From NCBI RefSeq assembly GCF_001039355.2, contig NW_019775548.1, forward strand, positions 82,928 to 146,927: a stretch of 64,000 bases of DNA. The letters are read 5' to 3'. Below the pieces are notes generated by a model that made no database searches, was not told the origin of the DNA, and saw only the letters and a program-made list of their open reading frames with translations. A program made the position numbers and the translations under genes. The number at the start of each line of letters is the position of its first letter. Position 1 is the first letter of the stretch. Positions 48,601 to 62,500 of the stretch are shown piece by piece. This DNA comes from Lingula anatina (Eukaryota; Brachiopoda; Lingulata; Lingulida; Lingulidae).

Positions 48601-51149
48601 CTCTCATTCAAGAACAAAAGAAAGGTGGTGACCTCAAGAAGGTTCCTCTTAGGTCTTATCAGGATATCTTCAAGCCACACATCAGAAAGAAAAGAATCAT
48701 TATCAGAGGTAAAGCTGGCTGTGGCAAATCAACAGTTGCTGCAAAAATGGCTGTCGATTGGGCAAGATCTAAGGTGCAAAGTGGCGCTAGTGGTTCAAGT
48801 GGCGAGAATTCGGGAACAAAAGATAACTCTTATCTTGAAGATGTGTCACTTCTGTTTCTAATCAGGTTAAGGTTTCTTGACAAAGACCAAACCCTGCTTG
48901 AATCAATCAAAGATCAGCTGATAGACCCTTCTCTTGAAATATCAGATGAAGCTTTGTTTAAGTACATTCATTCTAATGCTGAAAGAATCATCATAATTTT
49001 AGATGGCTATGATGAATATAATCATGCCAACCCACAGAATAACATATCCAAACTGATAAAAGGGGAGGTACTTGCTAGTGTAACAGTAATTGTCACCTCA
49101 CGCCCATGGAAAGCACACGAGTTGTCCAAACATAGGCCCAGTGACATGCATGTTGAAATCAACGACATGTCCGCGGATGAAATTGTCAAATTTATCCAAA
49201 ACCATTTTACAGGTAGAGATCCAGGTTATCACGAGTCAGTTGTGCAGTATGTGAAGAAATTTCATCTATCCATATCACCCACCCCGTTACTGTTACTCTT
49301 TATATGCATTTTATGGGATGAAGAAACTGCAGAACAAATGCCCAATTCCCTCACGGCACTTTATCAAGAACTTGTAAGCCTACTTTCGAACAGATATGTA
49401 GCCCGTCAAGAAAATCAAGAAACAGCAGAATCTTATCTGTCAGAAAAGAAAAATATCATCAATAAAATTGCTTTTGATGGCCTTCTTTTCGGTAACCTTG
49501 TCTTTGATGAAACTAATTCAAGCATTAAGGATTTGGGGGAACAGATTTTCCACACAGGTATCATGTCTCGTTTAAAAATTAGTAGCATTAGGACAAAGGC
49601 CCACAAATCAAGCTTTTCGTTTATTCATAAGACCATTCAGGAATATTTTGCTGCCAAGCACATAGTTGAAAGTTGTAAGGATAGGTCTCACTCAGAGCCA
49701 ATTGAGACATTTTTAGGCCATATTAACTCTTTAGAGCGGTTCCAAGATATGGCAAATGTCATACAATTTGTATGTGGCCTGTCCTCAGAGGTAGCAGCAG
49801 TGATCTTTTCTCATTTGCACAGCTTAACAGAAAAAGATGCAGATTTTAAGACTGCATATTTTGTAGAAAAGTGGAATTTACCTTCAGACTGTAACCCATT
49901 CTTTATACGCCTTATAATTGAAATGTTGACAAACAATCATGTTGTAACCCATGAACACATGCAATGGCTGAATCATCTCTTTGATTTTCACATACATGGT
50001 ATTTATCCCCAGGCAGCAGATAAAATATTGCAATATGCTCATCAGATCACTCATTTTGCCATGACGTCCACATTAGATGCCAGAATTCACAAATTACACC
50101 ACCATACTATCTTTCCCTCCTTGAAGAAATTGTTACTGTCGGACACTCAATATTACAAAGATGGTTGTTTGGAAAACAAATGTGCACATCCAAACTCGAG
50201 GATCTTGTCAGGAAGTTCCATGAGAAGTTTGATATATCTAGAAGTGCATCGAAGCAACTTGGAATTGTTTCTGTCACTTGAGCCTCCATTCCCATCTCTG
50301 GAGACGTTGCTTGTCAGGTTCTGTCCTCCTCCCCTCCAACACCTGGTAGATATGTTCCAACTGGTGTCTACAAAGAGCATGGTCAACCTTCTTACACTGG
50401 ATCTGTCAGACACAGTCTTGACTGAATGCAAATCATGTTTGGAAGGTAATAAGGAGTCCCAGTCTGTAAGAATTACTTGCTTAAAATATGGGACGGACCC
50501 ATTCACAGGACAAGTAGGTAATGTTGTGTTTTTGGAGGGCTTACCGAATAGACACACAATTTTGAGTGACACCCTTTGTGACCTGGCCTCGCAGCTGAGG
50601 CATTTGCCTAGCTTAGAACGACTTGGACTTGGTAGCACTGACATAACACCTGTAGGACTGAAATCACTGACAAACAACTTGCATCATATACCTAGGTTGC
50701 AATATCTGGACATTTCTAAGAATTGTATACACATGGGGCTTCCTGGAATTGACATTTCAACTACCATGAAAATTTTTTTCTTTAAACTCAACAATTTGAA
50801 CATGAAATTTCTAGATATATCGGGTTGCCATTTTGGATTATTTGGAGACATGGCGCCTGCAATGAAAGTTCTTTCAGATAATCTTAAACAGTGGCGAGAA
50901 CTACAAATTTTACGCATTTCAGATAACTTCATTGGGGACAGCGTTGATCATCTTATTGATTCGCTGACTAGCACAAATCTCCCTTGTCTTAAACAATTAT
51001 TTATTGGTTCCTTTTTCAGCTTGGATGAGACAGTACAAAGAAGACTTGCTGAAAAACTTACAGCAATGCCAGGTCTGGAACAAGATATAATAAATCCCCC
51101 GATCCCCCGAGCATTTGCCCTCCGCGGGATATATCCTGATTATATCTAG
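45670..51149 (+). CDS. HEPN-NACHT-LRR receptor (DZIP3-type HEPN, NLR family)
   Basis: Two exons, 45670-46462 and 48475-51149, join in phase 1 (G|AT) to give 1155 residues. The ATG sits just after an acceptor-like TCTCTCAG, so a 5' UTR intron is likely. Residues 1 to about 170 resemble the HEPN domain of DZIP3-type proteins and contain R126-N-S-L-A-H131, the RNxxxH motif of HEPN ribonucleases. A helical linker follows to about 264. The NACHT domain has Walker A GKAGCGKST (343-351) and Walker B LDGYDE (440-445), then the helical NACHT-associated region with FIHKTIQEYFAAKHI. The C-terminus has ribonuclease-inhibitor-type LRRs (LPSLERLGLGSTDIT; RLQYLDISKNCI; ELQILRISDNFIG). By family knowledge it is a cytosolic sensor that oligomerises on ligand. 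HEPN as an RNA-cleaving output is my inference. No CARD, PYD or TIR is seen. Confidence 0.9.
46555..46740. mobile_element. MITE with CCAGTTTCACAAA inverted ends, in the NLR intron
   Basis: CCAGTTTCACAAAA at 46562 is mirrored by TTTTGTGAAACTGG ending at 46734. Outer CCAG/CTGG-like bases extend the arms slightly. Length about 180 bp, non-coding. It begins about 90 bp after the exon 1 donor. Confidence 0.75.
46917..47136. mobile_element. 220-bp inverted-repeat element with TAGGTCCCAACT ends, in the NLR intron
   Basis: TAGGTCCCAACT at 46917 is mirrored by AGTTGGGACCTA ending at 47136. The interior is GC-richer than its surroundings and has several imperfect ACGTAG/CTACGT pairs. No coding frame. 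A target duplication is not clear. Confidence 0.7.
47426..47532. repeat. Near-perfect hairpin, 45-bp arms, in the NLR intron
   Basis: CCAGCAAACACGTCACGTTC at 47426 begins a 45-bp arm mirrored at 47488-47532 with three or four mismatches, around a loop of about 17 bp (ACTTTATAACGT). It could be a compact MITE or a structured intronic RNA. Confidence 0.82.
47701..47835. mobile_element. Short inverted-repeat element (GAAAGTCC family), copy 2, in the NLR intron
   Basis: Reverse-orientation relative of 42954-43080. It starts AGAAAGTCCGCCCTCC and ends near GGGGGACTCCCTGTCATG. The two copies lie on either side of NLR exon 1. Confidence 0.7.
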
Positions 51150-54100
51150 AACGGTTCATTTCAACCCCTTCCCACATTTATTGTTCATTGCTCTGGTTGA
51201 TGTATTTTGGAATATCATACTTTCTGGTGTACACGGATTGGCAAACTCGTGTTCTTTTTCCTCTTACAGGAGCGAATTCCCCTCTCTGCCACAGATACAA
51301 AGGACTTAAACTACCAAGTTAGGATGTCGATAGTCCTGCCATTTTGTCTTTGTTTTTTTTACACACAGGACAATAATAACAATATATGCACGTAGTAACT
51401 ACACCTCTTAGGCATGTTGCGGACTGATATGTACTCGTGAGACGTGCCCCAGGCACTGAGGTACTGAATGCCCAGGGCTATTCCGGTGTGTATAAGTAGG
51501 GTAAATAGATGCACATCAACACTAGTTGGTGATGGTCAGTGTTGTCACTTCAATGAAACAAATTTTGGTTGTCTCTTTTAAGCTTGCACACATTTGGTGA
51601 AAGCCCAAGGGTATTTCACATGACAGGTGTGTGTTGGTTAGTTTCCTGATTATCTTGAGCTTCAGTGTGAATTTGGCTTCATGCGAGTTTAAGCATTTAT
51701 ATGTACATATCAGAAAAGTGAGATATACATATTTTATTTTGTGATTACATGTATGTATATACAAAAAACTTTCAAAAAACATTTCAAATAATTTTATTTA
51801 ACATTGTTCATATTGTAAGGATATATAACTGAAAACAAAAACTCCATATTGATCATTATTATAAAGAGTATACTGTGTAATATTCCATAATAAAATAACA
51901 GAATAAGTAATAAACATATGCTTGTTTGTCATTAACGTACCTTCTCTGAGTTACCTTTAAAAACGTCTTATTGGACACTGCAAGATCCCTGTTGGCTTTT
52001 TTGGAAGAAAGGGGGAACCAAACTCATCATTTTCTTCTAAATAGACCCTTCCCCTTCCATATCTGTCTTCATGTGAACAGAAATTACTTATGCCGTTCTT
52101 AATGTCAATTGTGCAAACAGCACAACTAACACAATTATTTTTATTTCTTCTGATGTCACTTTCTTACACCGACGCTTCAACGGAAGAGTTCAGATGTCTC
52201 GTTTGATTTCAAACAAATTAAAATTGACATTTCTTTATGAGAGCGTGAATGAACACTCTAAAGGTTGTAACGTATTTTTTTAAATTTTAATTTAAAACTG
52301 GTAGGAGGTAATGCATGCAAAAAAAAGAAAAAAAAGAAGCTTTGAGTCGTTCACAAGTTTTAATTTAATTTAAAGCGAACAAACTAGTAACGTGGGAAAT
52401 GCATAACTGTTCAGTTGTTTTTATATTTCAAATGAAAACAATGTAGCTACGAATCTGCAGCACAACATTTATATATAATATATTTGAATAAAGCCGGTGC
52501 GTTTCTTTATCCACCTACAAATAATGGTAGTCATTCAACGATAGCAGGGACGGATCCGGCCGTGGGGTTCGGGACGGGATTCGTTATTTTACAAGACGAG
52601 CGGTGCCATTAGACGGTTTAGACCTATTCTTCAGTTGGTCAAAATTCCTATTTCAAGAGGGTAGGCCTACCACTGGTCTAATTTCTTTCAGAAATCGAAT
52701 GGGGAGGGGAACTCTTACCCCCCCCCCCCCCCCCCCCAACTCGGCAGCTGTTCTGTGTAAAGAGGATAAAACATCTGTAGGAAATGAGGCACAAGCCAAA
52801 ATCCATGGCTGGGCACACAAAACATACATAACCGTGGTATATAGGGCCTATGTGGTTGGCGGTCTACCAAAAAATAAGGCTTTATGTAATGTGAAGAGGC
52901 CTACCAATATAATTATATCCATTCAAATAAACAAATAAAATTTGCTGCATTTTTGCTGCTTCGAAGCAAAACAATGCGCTACCTTTTACCCAAGTTTTAC
53001 TGTTTTTAGAAAACTGCCCAAATTGAGTTTGAGAACATTTTCATATTCTTAAAAGCATGATTTAAAGCTATAAACATAAGTTGCCTATAGTATTTTAAAA
53101 AATGATCCAAGTCTAATGCTCATTTTTCTCACCTATCGCAATATGTCTCAGCGAGACGCAATCCTCAAGCTTTTGATTTAATTTAACAGCATATTGAATA
53201 TCAACCTGCAGTTCTTGTAATTTTAGTTAAAGGACTTGTAAAAATTCAAATTGCAACCATAAAGTAGTAAAATAACTTTTCTGAGTCACCAATAGTAAAT
53301 TATAAAAAGGCAGAAATAAGAAATACCGATCCGTCACCTCTTGCTTGATGACGTCACAAGCATACGGAAATACTATTTTGCGCTAAAAAAAAGTTTGTTT
53401 CAACAATTAATTTTGGGGAAACATGCCTCCAGATCTACAGAAAAAGTGAGTATTTAACAAGTTTGTAGGGTTTGAGCAAATGCTTTGTTACTTTTCCAGT
53501 TGCTGTCGGCCTGGCTGGAGAATATCAATAAATTATAAGTCTTTATGTCAACGCTAGGTTCATTATATATAAACTCGTAGATCTATGACTATGTGAAAAT
53601 TCCACAAAATAATATTATATAATTTATATCAATTTACAATTACAATAACATAAATTCGGCGTAAATTGGTTGTAAACTTTATATACGATGCATCAAGAGC
53701 TAAGCTACTTAATCAGATCAATAGAGTGTTATTTAAGAATCAAAGACACAAATGTCAATAAGTTCGTGATGTCATTGATTTTGTCATTAGGGCCACAAGC
53801 TACAGTTTTTGATTTCCTCCGGTTACAGGGTTAACGCAAATTTATAGATAAAGCATCAGGTGTTTGAGTACAAGGGATTGATTGACTGCTTCATGGAGTA
53901 TTATAAACACTGAAGGATTTGTAAGGTAAGATTGAATAATAGGGGTTAAGTTATTTTTAAAAAAGCTTGATAACTGTCAATGACTCCTACATGTATCTGG
54001 GATTTTTGAGCCAAATCTAGTCTTCCTCAAGTAAAGTGCCATATTTTGCTACTCATGAATCATTACTTGACCCATTCCTTGTATTTGGTGATTGAACCAT

Positions 54101-54852
54101 TTTTGATTGAATTGTTTAGGTCATACTATGGTTGTTATGTACATTGTCAAAATGTTCACAGTGGTCACAAAATAAAAGCTCTGAAAACTAAGGAATTAAA
54201 TACCTATAGATAAAAAACATTGACATGCATGCGATCCCAGGCCTATGAATACACATTTTCTTTGTAATCCAACTAATATAAATATCTGTAGTATTAGTGA
54301 TGTAATTAATACAAATGTTTACATGTTACTAGGATTAACAGCATTAACTCCAGTACAAGAGACTATTGTTTCTAACAAATGAGATCTACTATGGCATTTG
54401 TACTAGTAGGTTACAGCTGCCTTTGCAATACTGTGGCACATCTAAAAGGTTTTCAATTTTGTTTTCTCAGAACATTTGTTTGGACTCATTTAATTAATAG
54501 AGAATGCTTTTGCATTGGTTACGACATTTACATCATTTGGTTTGGTTTTCTTTTAAGGATTTATCTGCTGAGCACGACTGTACATATTTGAATAGCAGAG
54601 ATTCAGATGAATAAAGAGATTAGTAACAAAGGACAGTGAAACTTTTCATCACCATATAGTAATCCACACTAAAGGTAATTGCCTTTTTTATTCAAACTTA
54701 ACTCTGATATTCAATACATTTTTCTTTATCAGTATTAGTATGCTGTTTAATTTCTTTGAAATTGAAGTCATATTTAATTATTTGTGTTTTGCAAAAATAA
54801 TAACACTACACCAGGATGGCAGATTTGTTATACACTTTTCTTTTATTGCTGC

Positions 54853-54922
<70 letters not shown>

Positions 54923-57900
54923 TTAAGGTGAGATTGACACACTCTTTGATGCTAAGACATACCTGATATACTTAGGGGGAACTGATATCACTTTTTGTCT
55001 ATTCAGGTATGTACATATATGAATAAGACTACAATTGTTCAGTAATAACTCAAAATATGGACAAAATTGAAATCCTCTTCCCCCCCCCCCCCCCCCCACC
55101 ACCACCACTAACAAAAATTGATAATTATATAAAGGAAAGGTTTGAAAAGTGATTTTGCATCACAAGAGATTAAGGATGATTAAATTTTAATTAGTAAAAT
55201 ATAAGAAAAAGTGAGGTGTTTACAATTTTAAATGACTACCTTACTTTTAATGAACTGTTTTTTATCTGTTCCCTCTACCTTTTCAATTTATCTGCAAGTT
55301 TGTTTTCTGTTATAATTGAATATATTGGAAAGAGTTTCTTTAAATGTGTAAGTAGTGGTGATCTATTGGCCTGTAGCTGCCCATAAAGTAGATTTTGATC
55401 TTTTTTTACACTTCCCTCAGTGTCCAATGTCAGGTTCACCTTATTCATTCTAAAATTCACAAATAAAGTTTTTATTTACTGCCAGAAACAATTTACATAA
55501 AGTATTATTACTCCCTGGAGGTAAAATATTAAATTTCCAGTTGGCGCAATTCTTAATACTTTCTGCATTTCCCTCGTTTCCTGAACCCGATCCATATACA
55601 AATACATGCCACTAACTTGCTGAATTGTAACACACTGGTTAATTATAACATTCCATTTGATCCTGAGAAACAGCCCATAGCTACTGCATTGTAGTCAGCC
55701 ATTAGGGCTTACATATGCACAACAACATGTAACTGATAATGTTTGTATCTAATGCATTTATTGATCGTATTGTGAGCAGGCAAGAGGTTTTTGTAGGCAC
55801 ATTCACACACACTGATTTGGTTCTTTTAGGATTGCAATTAAATGTGTTAGGTATGATAAACCCGCATGTGGAATGATTGTTAAAATGGAGCTGAAAATTT
55901 TCCTTAAGTTAAGTTATCCAGGGAATTCGTAAAGTTCAATTTGTATAGATACAACGGTAGATAAAATGGAGACATATTAAATGTCTAAACACTACTTTAT
56001 GCATTGGCATTTTTATAGTCTATTAAAGGACCGAACAGATCCTTGGGGTAATCAGTTTAAAAATAGGTGGATGGATATTGCCTGTAAAAACATTTTTTTG
56101 TGTGAGCTATCAAAGTTAAAGTATACATGCCTATGGCTCTTTACATATTGAGAGACAGTCAAAGCGGCAATCATGTCTCAATCAGATAAATATATTCCTA
56201 GTCTTCTCTCTGCTGTTTCTTGAATAGCTGGCCAATTTAAAGTACAAATTAAGATAAAATATTTACAAATAAGGCTATAAATACTGAGAATTTCATGTTT
56301 ATATTTGACTATATAACGAGAATTTGTTTTGAAAACAGAAAATATCCTCATTAGTAATGTGAGTATGTGCAAATCATGTTCACAAAAACAGGAATTTTAT
56401 CATTTCTGTCCAGTATTGCCAAAGACAAAACAAGCTTGACTTTATTTGTTTTATTGAAATCTTGTCTTCTTTCTGACCCAAATTAAATTCCCCATGAAAC
56501 AATGCATTTTAAACTGTATAATGATGGAGCATCTGTTTAACACTTGATAGATGAACCTTGAAATTGTGTGGGATATTAAATATTTAAAAAATATGTTCTC
56601 TGTAGTCACCATAATTAAGTTGGACAGCCCATTAAACAATGGCAACACCCAATAATGTGTTTGCAATTTAGCATTGCTTCGGTATCCAGACTTAAAAATT
56701 ATTAAACTGGACATAAAAAAAAAAGGTTGGGCATGGATATTTATTTTGCCTGTCAATTCTGTCCATGGAACCTGTTAACACATTTGTCCAAAATTTATTT
56801 ATTTATATATTTATTTATTTATTTATTTATTTATTTTTTTTGGGGGGGGGGGAGGGAGGGAAAAGATATTAAATACCAGTCCAGGCTTCCCTGTATCAGT
56901 CTAAATGTATTAAGTTTTGCATCCAAATCATCCACTTCCCAGAACTTATTTTAAAACTAGTTTTGTGAAACAAACCTTGTCCATGGCCTGCAATGCTTTC
57001 TAGTAAGTGTATGGAAAGGATGTAGCAGGAAGCAGCATTGAAAATGATACGTGCTGCCTCGAAGGAAATTGTGATGAAATCTATACAACAATTGACTGAC
57101 TGAAAATAACTTTGCTAAGTCTCGCGTCTTGATGAGTGTGAAAGCCAACACAGGTGTATAATGCCATTACATCAATAGCTAAAAGTAAAACACTCAAGTA
57201 GATGGCCGCCCGGGGGTGCTTTACTATTGGAGCTTTTTAATCTTCATCCAGAGAACAGTTGCATCTGTGCCTATAGACACATTGATGCCAACAATAAAAG
57301 ACGACATTTTTAATCTCAGTCTAAGAACCATTGTAGACATACGCGGGTAGTTCTCTTTGAAGTGGGTGTTTTTATAAATATACATCTATTAAGAGAATAG
57401 CTGTAGCAAAAGGCCTGCATGTGGCATTGTGCGACCTGCCGTATGGAAGGGAGTTGTTAGAAAGAAGTCAATATTAGACTTGAAGATATACATACATTTG
57501 AGGGCCCTTGTGGACTTGTTGGATAGCACTTGGGCGTAGAAGTCAATGGCACGCATGCCAGTCTCATTTTAATACTTTTGTATTGGACTTCAGACAGGTG
57601 AAACGTATCCAGCTGAATGCTGTTGGTTTCAATATGGAAGTGGACAGGTGAGAAACATTCAAGTTCCAGAAGTTTGTTTTATATTATGGTTTGAAATTTT
57701 AATTATCTTTCTTGTTCTAGGAACTGTTTGTTAATGCTTCATGCTGAAATATTTATTATTTTTTAATATTTATCTTTAAAGTTGCTATTGTTGATTAAAA
57801 ATAAGGAGGTAACCAGTCATCTCACGAAATGCCAGCTGAGAAAAATTGATGTGCACACCTGCTTAAAGGGTGTTAATGTCACCTTTTGAGATTAATCTGA

Positions 57901-58413
57901 TATTTAGTTTACCTGTTTTTATGAATAATTTATATTAACTGCATACTTAGATCTATAGTTCTCTATTTTTAATTGAGGTTTTAACTGTTCAATTTTTTCA
58001 GTTAATTAATTCAGTGTGTTACATGAAGTATTATTATTATTTTTTTTTTATTTTGCAGTTTTCTTGGTAACTGTTTTATATCATTTTTAAGCTCTAACTT
58101 CACATTTTAAAGTTAGAACAACAAGAATCAAGTTGCTCGAATCTAGGAAGACATTTTTTTCTGAAGTTGGTTGAATTTTGAAGTAAATATATGCTGATCT
58201 TCAGTGAGCCCTGTGCAGAATGTGGTTCAGAATTATCAGATCTGTTGCATGTCTTGGGGTCCTGGGTGAAGTTACTGAACGGTTACTAAGGTTCTTCATA
58301 ACTCATATACTTTGATACTGGATAATTTGTCAGATTTATATGAAGATATTAGAGTTGGACAATGCTCATGGCAATTTTAACTAATACCATAGAAAAAATT
58401 ATGCATTGATCCT
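51150..58413. other. Gene-free region downstream of the NLR gene
   Basis: AT-rich DNA holds the NLR 3' UTR (candidate AATAAA near 51907), a decayed repeat at about 52545-52720 and C-rich runs (about 52720-52737 and 55081-55097). It also holds an (ATT)n microsatellite (54858-54923) and a (TTTA)n tract (about 56796-56836) followed by a G run. Reading frames are short and unremarkable. Distant 5' exons of the gene at 63403 could be hidden here. Confidence 0.5.
54858..54923. repeat. (ATT)n microsatellite
   Basis: About 22 ATT units. Poly-Ile or poly-Tyr frames through it are artefacts. Confidence 0.92.
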
Positions 58414-59144
58414 TTGGATTTGTCTGAGATAAACAGTAATTTGAGTTCTATTACTGGTAGGTGCCAGGTCATATTGAGACTTGACTGTCCCTTCACTATA
58501 TGTTATAATGCCTATTTTGGCTACATTTTGCTATATATATATCCCAGGAAATGTATAGATTTAACATTCACCTACTGTCCATGGAAATTTGTTTTGAAGG
58601 ATATTTTGAAAGTTGGCATTCAACATCCTACAGCACTGGAACAAGAGATTAAACTGACAGTAACATTTCTAGAACATTGTTTTTCTGAGATTGTGCTATT
58701 TTTATGTACTAAAATCTCGTTTAAAATACATGTAGGTCCTGTTTCTGTAAGTTTTTTTTTAATAATTGAATAATGATATAAGGGTAGAAAAAAATTTAAT
58801 TAAAAATTGCTGCTGATATTATCTACATGTAATAAGTGTGCCTTTTTGTGGGTAGTCCTGCACCAGTACAAAATTGGCAGTGTTCTATCAGTAACAAAAC
58901 TAAAATTGGGTACGGGTATGATTCCAGAAAAATGAGCTTAATAACATCAAGTTTGCAAATTCTATATCCATGTTTTAATTTGGTTGGTTTTTAAAGATTG
59001 TACATGATTATGTTGTAACTTGAATCAAACTAAAACCTACAGTGGGTCCAACTCTAATCATGATTTAAGATATTCTTTGCTGCTTTTATTATCATCTCTT
59101 GCAGTTTTCATGCAATTTCAATATGGAATTTTTGATCGTTTTCC
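58414..59144. other. AT-rich DNA without a supported gene
   Basis: A frame of about 110 codons (58435-58770) has no recognisable domain, biased composition or splice context that would support it. I leave it uncalled. Confidence 0.45.
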
Positions 59145-59567
59145 AATCACAGAAAATGTTCAGTTCTGACATTGTGCAAAACAAAAAAGATCACTCACAA
59201 ATTTTATTTGTGCATGTATGTCTGGAAAAAAAGCGAAAAAATAAACACAACAAAAAAGTTGTTGTTAAGACAAACTGTCAAAGAAAGCTGCAAATCTATA
59301 ATTTCCCTAGTATGAAGTAATTGCTATGTGCTTTTATTAAAATTGTTATTTAACAATCACAGAAAATTTTCAGATTTGATATTGTGCAAAACAGAAAGGA
59401 AACTCACACATTTTGTTCGTGCACAGATGTCTGAAAAAAAAAAGCAAAAAAATAAACACAACAAAAAAGTTGTTGTTAAGACACACTGTCAAAGAAAGCT
59501 ACACATCTACAATTTCCCTATTATAAAGTTATGGCTATGTGCTTTAATTGATATTGTTATTTAACAA
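59145..59567. repeat. Tandem duplication, two units of about 210 bp
   Basis: Each unit starts AATCACAGAAAATKTTCAG. Both share ATTGTGCAAAACARAAA, AATAAACACAACAAAAAAG and TTTCCCTA, and end with GCTATGTGCTTT. Divergence is moderate and both frames decay, so it is not coding. Confidence 0.85.
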
Positions 59568-62500
59568 TATAATTCTGACGTCGTGTTCCAATAGAAGGTC
59601 TCTTGTGGTGTCATTCCAAACAGGTAATGTAAATAGTCATCCAGGTGCCTGTTTTTCCTGCTTTCTTCAAAGGTGCTAGGTCCACAGACAATCTGAGTTT
59701 AAATAAATTTATTTTAGGCCCCAGCTGAAAATGTTCTTCACACACAACGTCATGGATTTCTTCTGGAGACAAATATTTGCCAGTTTTAAATACTGCGCTA
59801 TGTTTATTTTAGTAAACACCTAATGCGAAATTGTGGATCTAATCCCATTTGTGGTGTTTGAATAACTGGTTAACACATAAAGGCTTTTTACTGGGCTAGT
59901 TACTATTTTAAAAAGCGAGTACACATTAGGGACAATAGGTTAACAAATCACACTGTGCCGCTGAATAGACCACCATTCTATCAATCACAGTAAGGTGTAC
60001 ACCAGTGTAAATAAATACTGTAGTGCACTGTACTCCTGAGTGTGATTGACTATTGTGATTGTAAACAGCTGATATATTGGGTAGCATGCTGGCCCATTGA
60101 ATCAGTACACCGGGAGCGTCACCGAAAGTAGGAAGTGATATTATTTTCCTGGAAGCATAGATTACAGTTTTTAAGAAACATACTTGAAAATCATTGGAAA
60201 CTACTTGATTTCTTGATTGGGAATTTGAAGAATAACAGATTATCAATACCAGATGCGATAAGGCTGAATTTTGGATATTAATACTCTTAAGCCATTGGAG
60301 TATTTCATTCATTCATTCATTTCTGAGGATTTGAAAAAGGTGAGGATTTTTATTTATAAATTAATGTAAAAATGTACAAATATTAAGCAGTTAAGTGGCC
60401 TCAAGGTTTTAAAACTATTTTATAAATTTTGATGTGATTTTATTCAACACTGGCATTAGCATATTTAGGATTTCCGTGCAGGCAATTGAAAATACAAGGT
60501 ACATTTTCATAACAAAATGCTACCTAAAATTTATATAAGTTATTTCCAATTTTGTTGTAACGAGGACTCCAAATCTTTATTTTGAATATTTTTAAAGAAT
60601 ATAAATGTAAAAAATGATGCATTTTCCTAGACCTGTTTACTGCGCCTAGTAACAGTAGATAAGACTGGTAAACAACTTTCTGTAATCTCTTCATCTGGGT
60701 CAGCCATTGTGGCTGGAGAGGTCATACATTGTTAGTGTTAACTATTCATGAAAAGAGAGCATTGTAGTGTGTATGAAAGACTCTTTTGATGTGAAATGTG
60801 AGAGCACTGTAGAACCTGCAGCCCCACTGCTCTTAAATTGTTGTTTTGAGTTATATTTAGATTGTTGTTTAAAAATAAAAATGATCGATTACGGATGGGA
60901 GTCTTTGAATGAAAATGTAGTATGATGGAGAATGAATTAAGGAGCTTCAATGAATCATTGATATTTTCAATTTGCAATATTTGGAGCAACATTTCACCAA
61001 TAGAAAACATTGCTATTTTCTTGAAGAAAGTTAAATTTGGTTGGTAAATCATGGACAATATATCTTAAAATAAGGTTGCCATAAGTTAATACCCTGGCTT
61101 CAAAAAGTGTGACTTGAGATCAGTAAGTTATCAGTTGTTTGATTTCCTCAGTTTAATTTATGATACAGTTTATGGTCTTATCAGGGCAAAGGATATCAGG
61201 GATATTAAGATGTATGATATCTTTTACTCAGGATGAATATAAACTTATTTCTTTTTTTTTTGGTCCACCATGGTTGATGTGATTGATATTTCTTATTTCT
61301 TACAGCTAACTGCATCAGCAGTTTTTATTAGATTCATTTTGTCCCCTTTGAAGTAGAATATTTATTTATCAAGTATGAAATGGGGAATATAAAAGCAACA
61401 GCAGAACTTGTAATAATGAGAAAAAATGTTAAAAGGAGAACCTTTCAGAATTGAAAATGATTTAAATGATGAATGGGAACATTTTTTCTGATAATTGATT
61501 TTTTATAAATCTAAAATAAGTAACAGGATGTAATGTTCCAAGTAACTGCGCAAAAAAAAGAAATTATAAAGGAATTTATTTTTAGCACACGGAAAAAAGA
61601 TCTGCGCTTCCACAAAAGATGTTTACGTGCCTAGGGGGTTATTTTAATTGTTTACCTGTTTGTGTTGATTTGACTTTTTTCCTCAAATTAACTCCATGAA
61701 TACAAAAGGTGTTTAGTGTGGGTTGCCTTAATTGCCCCTGTGTTTACATTATGATAAGACAAAACGAAAAAGGCAGAAAAGTAGAAGCAAAGCTGGCATA
61801 ATTCCTTCTTCATAGTGACTCAAAGTATTTACCTGTTTTCAAGGGTTGGGTTGTTGACACACTCTCTCGCCAAAACGGTGGGTATAATAGGTTATCGACT
61901 GAAATTACTTTATGATTACTTGGTGCTTGGCTTAACAGATAACTCTTACTACAAGGGTACATTTTTGTGTTGCAGTATTTATGTGTGTTGGTTACTAAGT
62001 TCTTCTGGTACTTAAATGAAGAAGAAAATTTTGATTAACTCTTTTCTGTTTTACCAGCATTTTTTTTCAGTTTAACAAAAATCATGAATTGAACTTAATA
62101 ACTTTAAAGAAATTCAAGTTGTCGAGTTACATACTGGTAGTAGTGTTTGGCAGTTGATTCCCGACTTAAAATGTAATGAATTTAAAAGGGGGAGGGAAGG
62201 GGGGGGGGGGGCAGGATCAATACTCAGGCAACATTCACACAGCTCTCCAAGAATTTCGAATCTGCAGGTATAATATTTGTTCTGTCACTGTAAATGTCCG
62301 CTAATGTTATTGTTATGGTGATATGGATGGATGGTTCCTTGATCTACATTCCAAAGGGGTTTTCAGTGTTTATCTTAGGGCTGGTAAATGCCTTGTGGAC
62401 AGCCAGATGAGTGGGTGGGTAAAGACAGGTAGTGACCAGTACTGGTAGTGTCCACTCTAGTACAGTGACCAGAAGCCAAAGTTTCATATACCGTTAACTC

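Noticed and set aside
54740-54966. Poly-Ile and poly-Tyr open frames
   Set aside because: Translations of the (ATT)n microsatellite.
58414-58773. Plus-strand open frame of 119 codons
   Set aside because: Composition follows local AT-rich DNA; no domain, no conserved motif, no exon borders that help.
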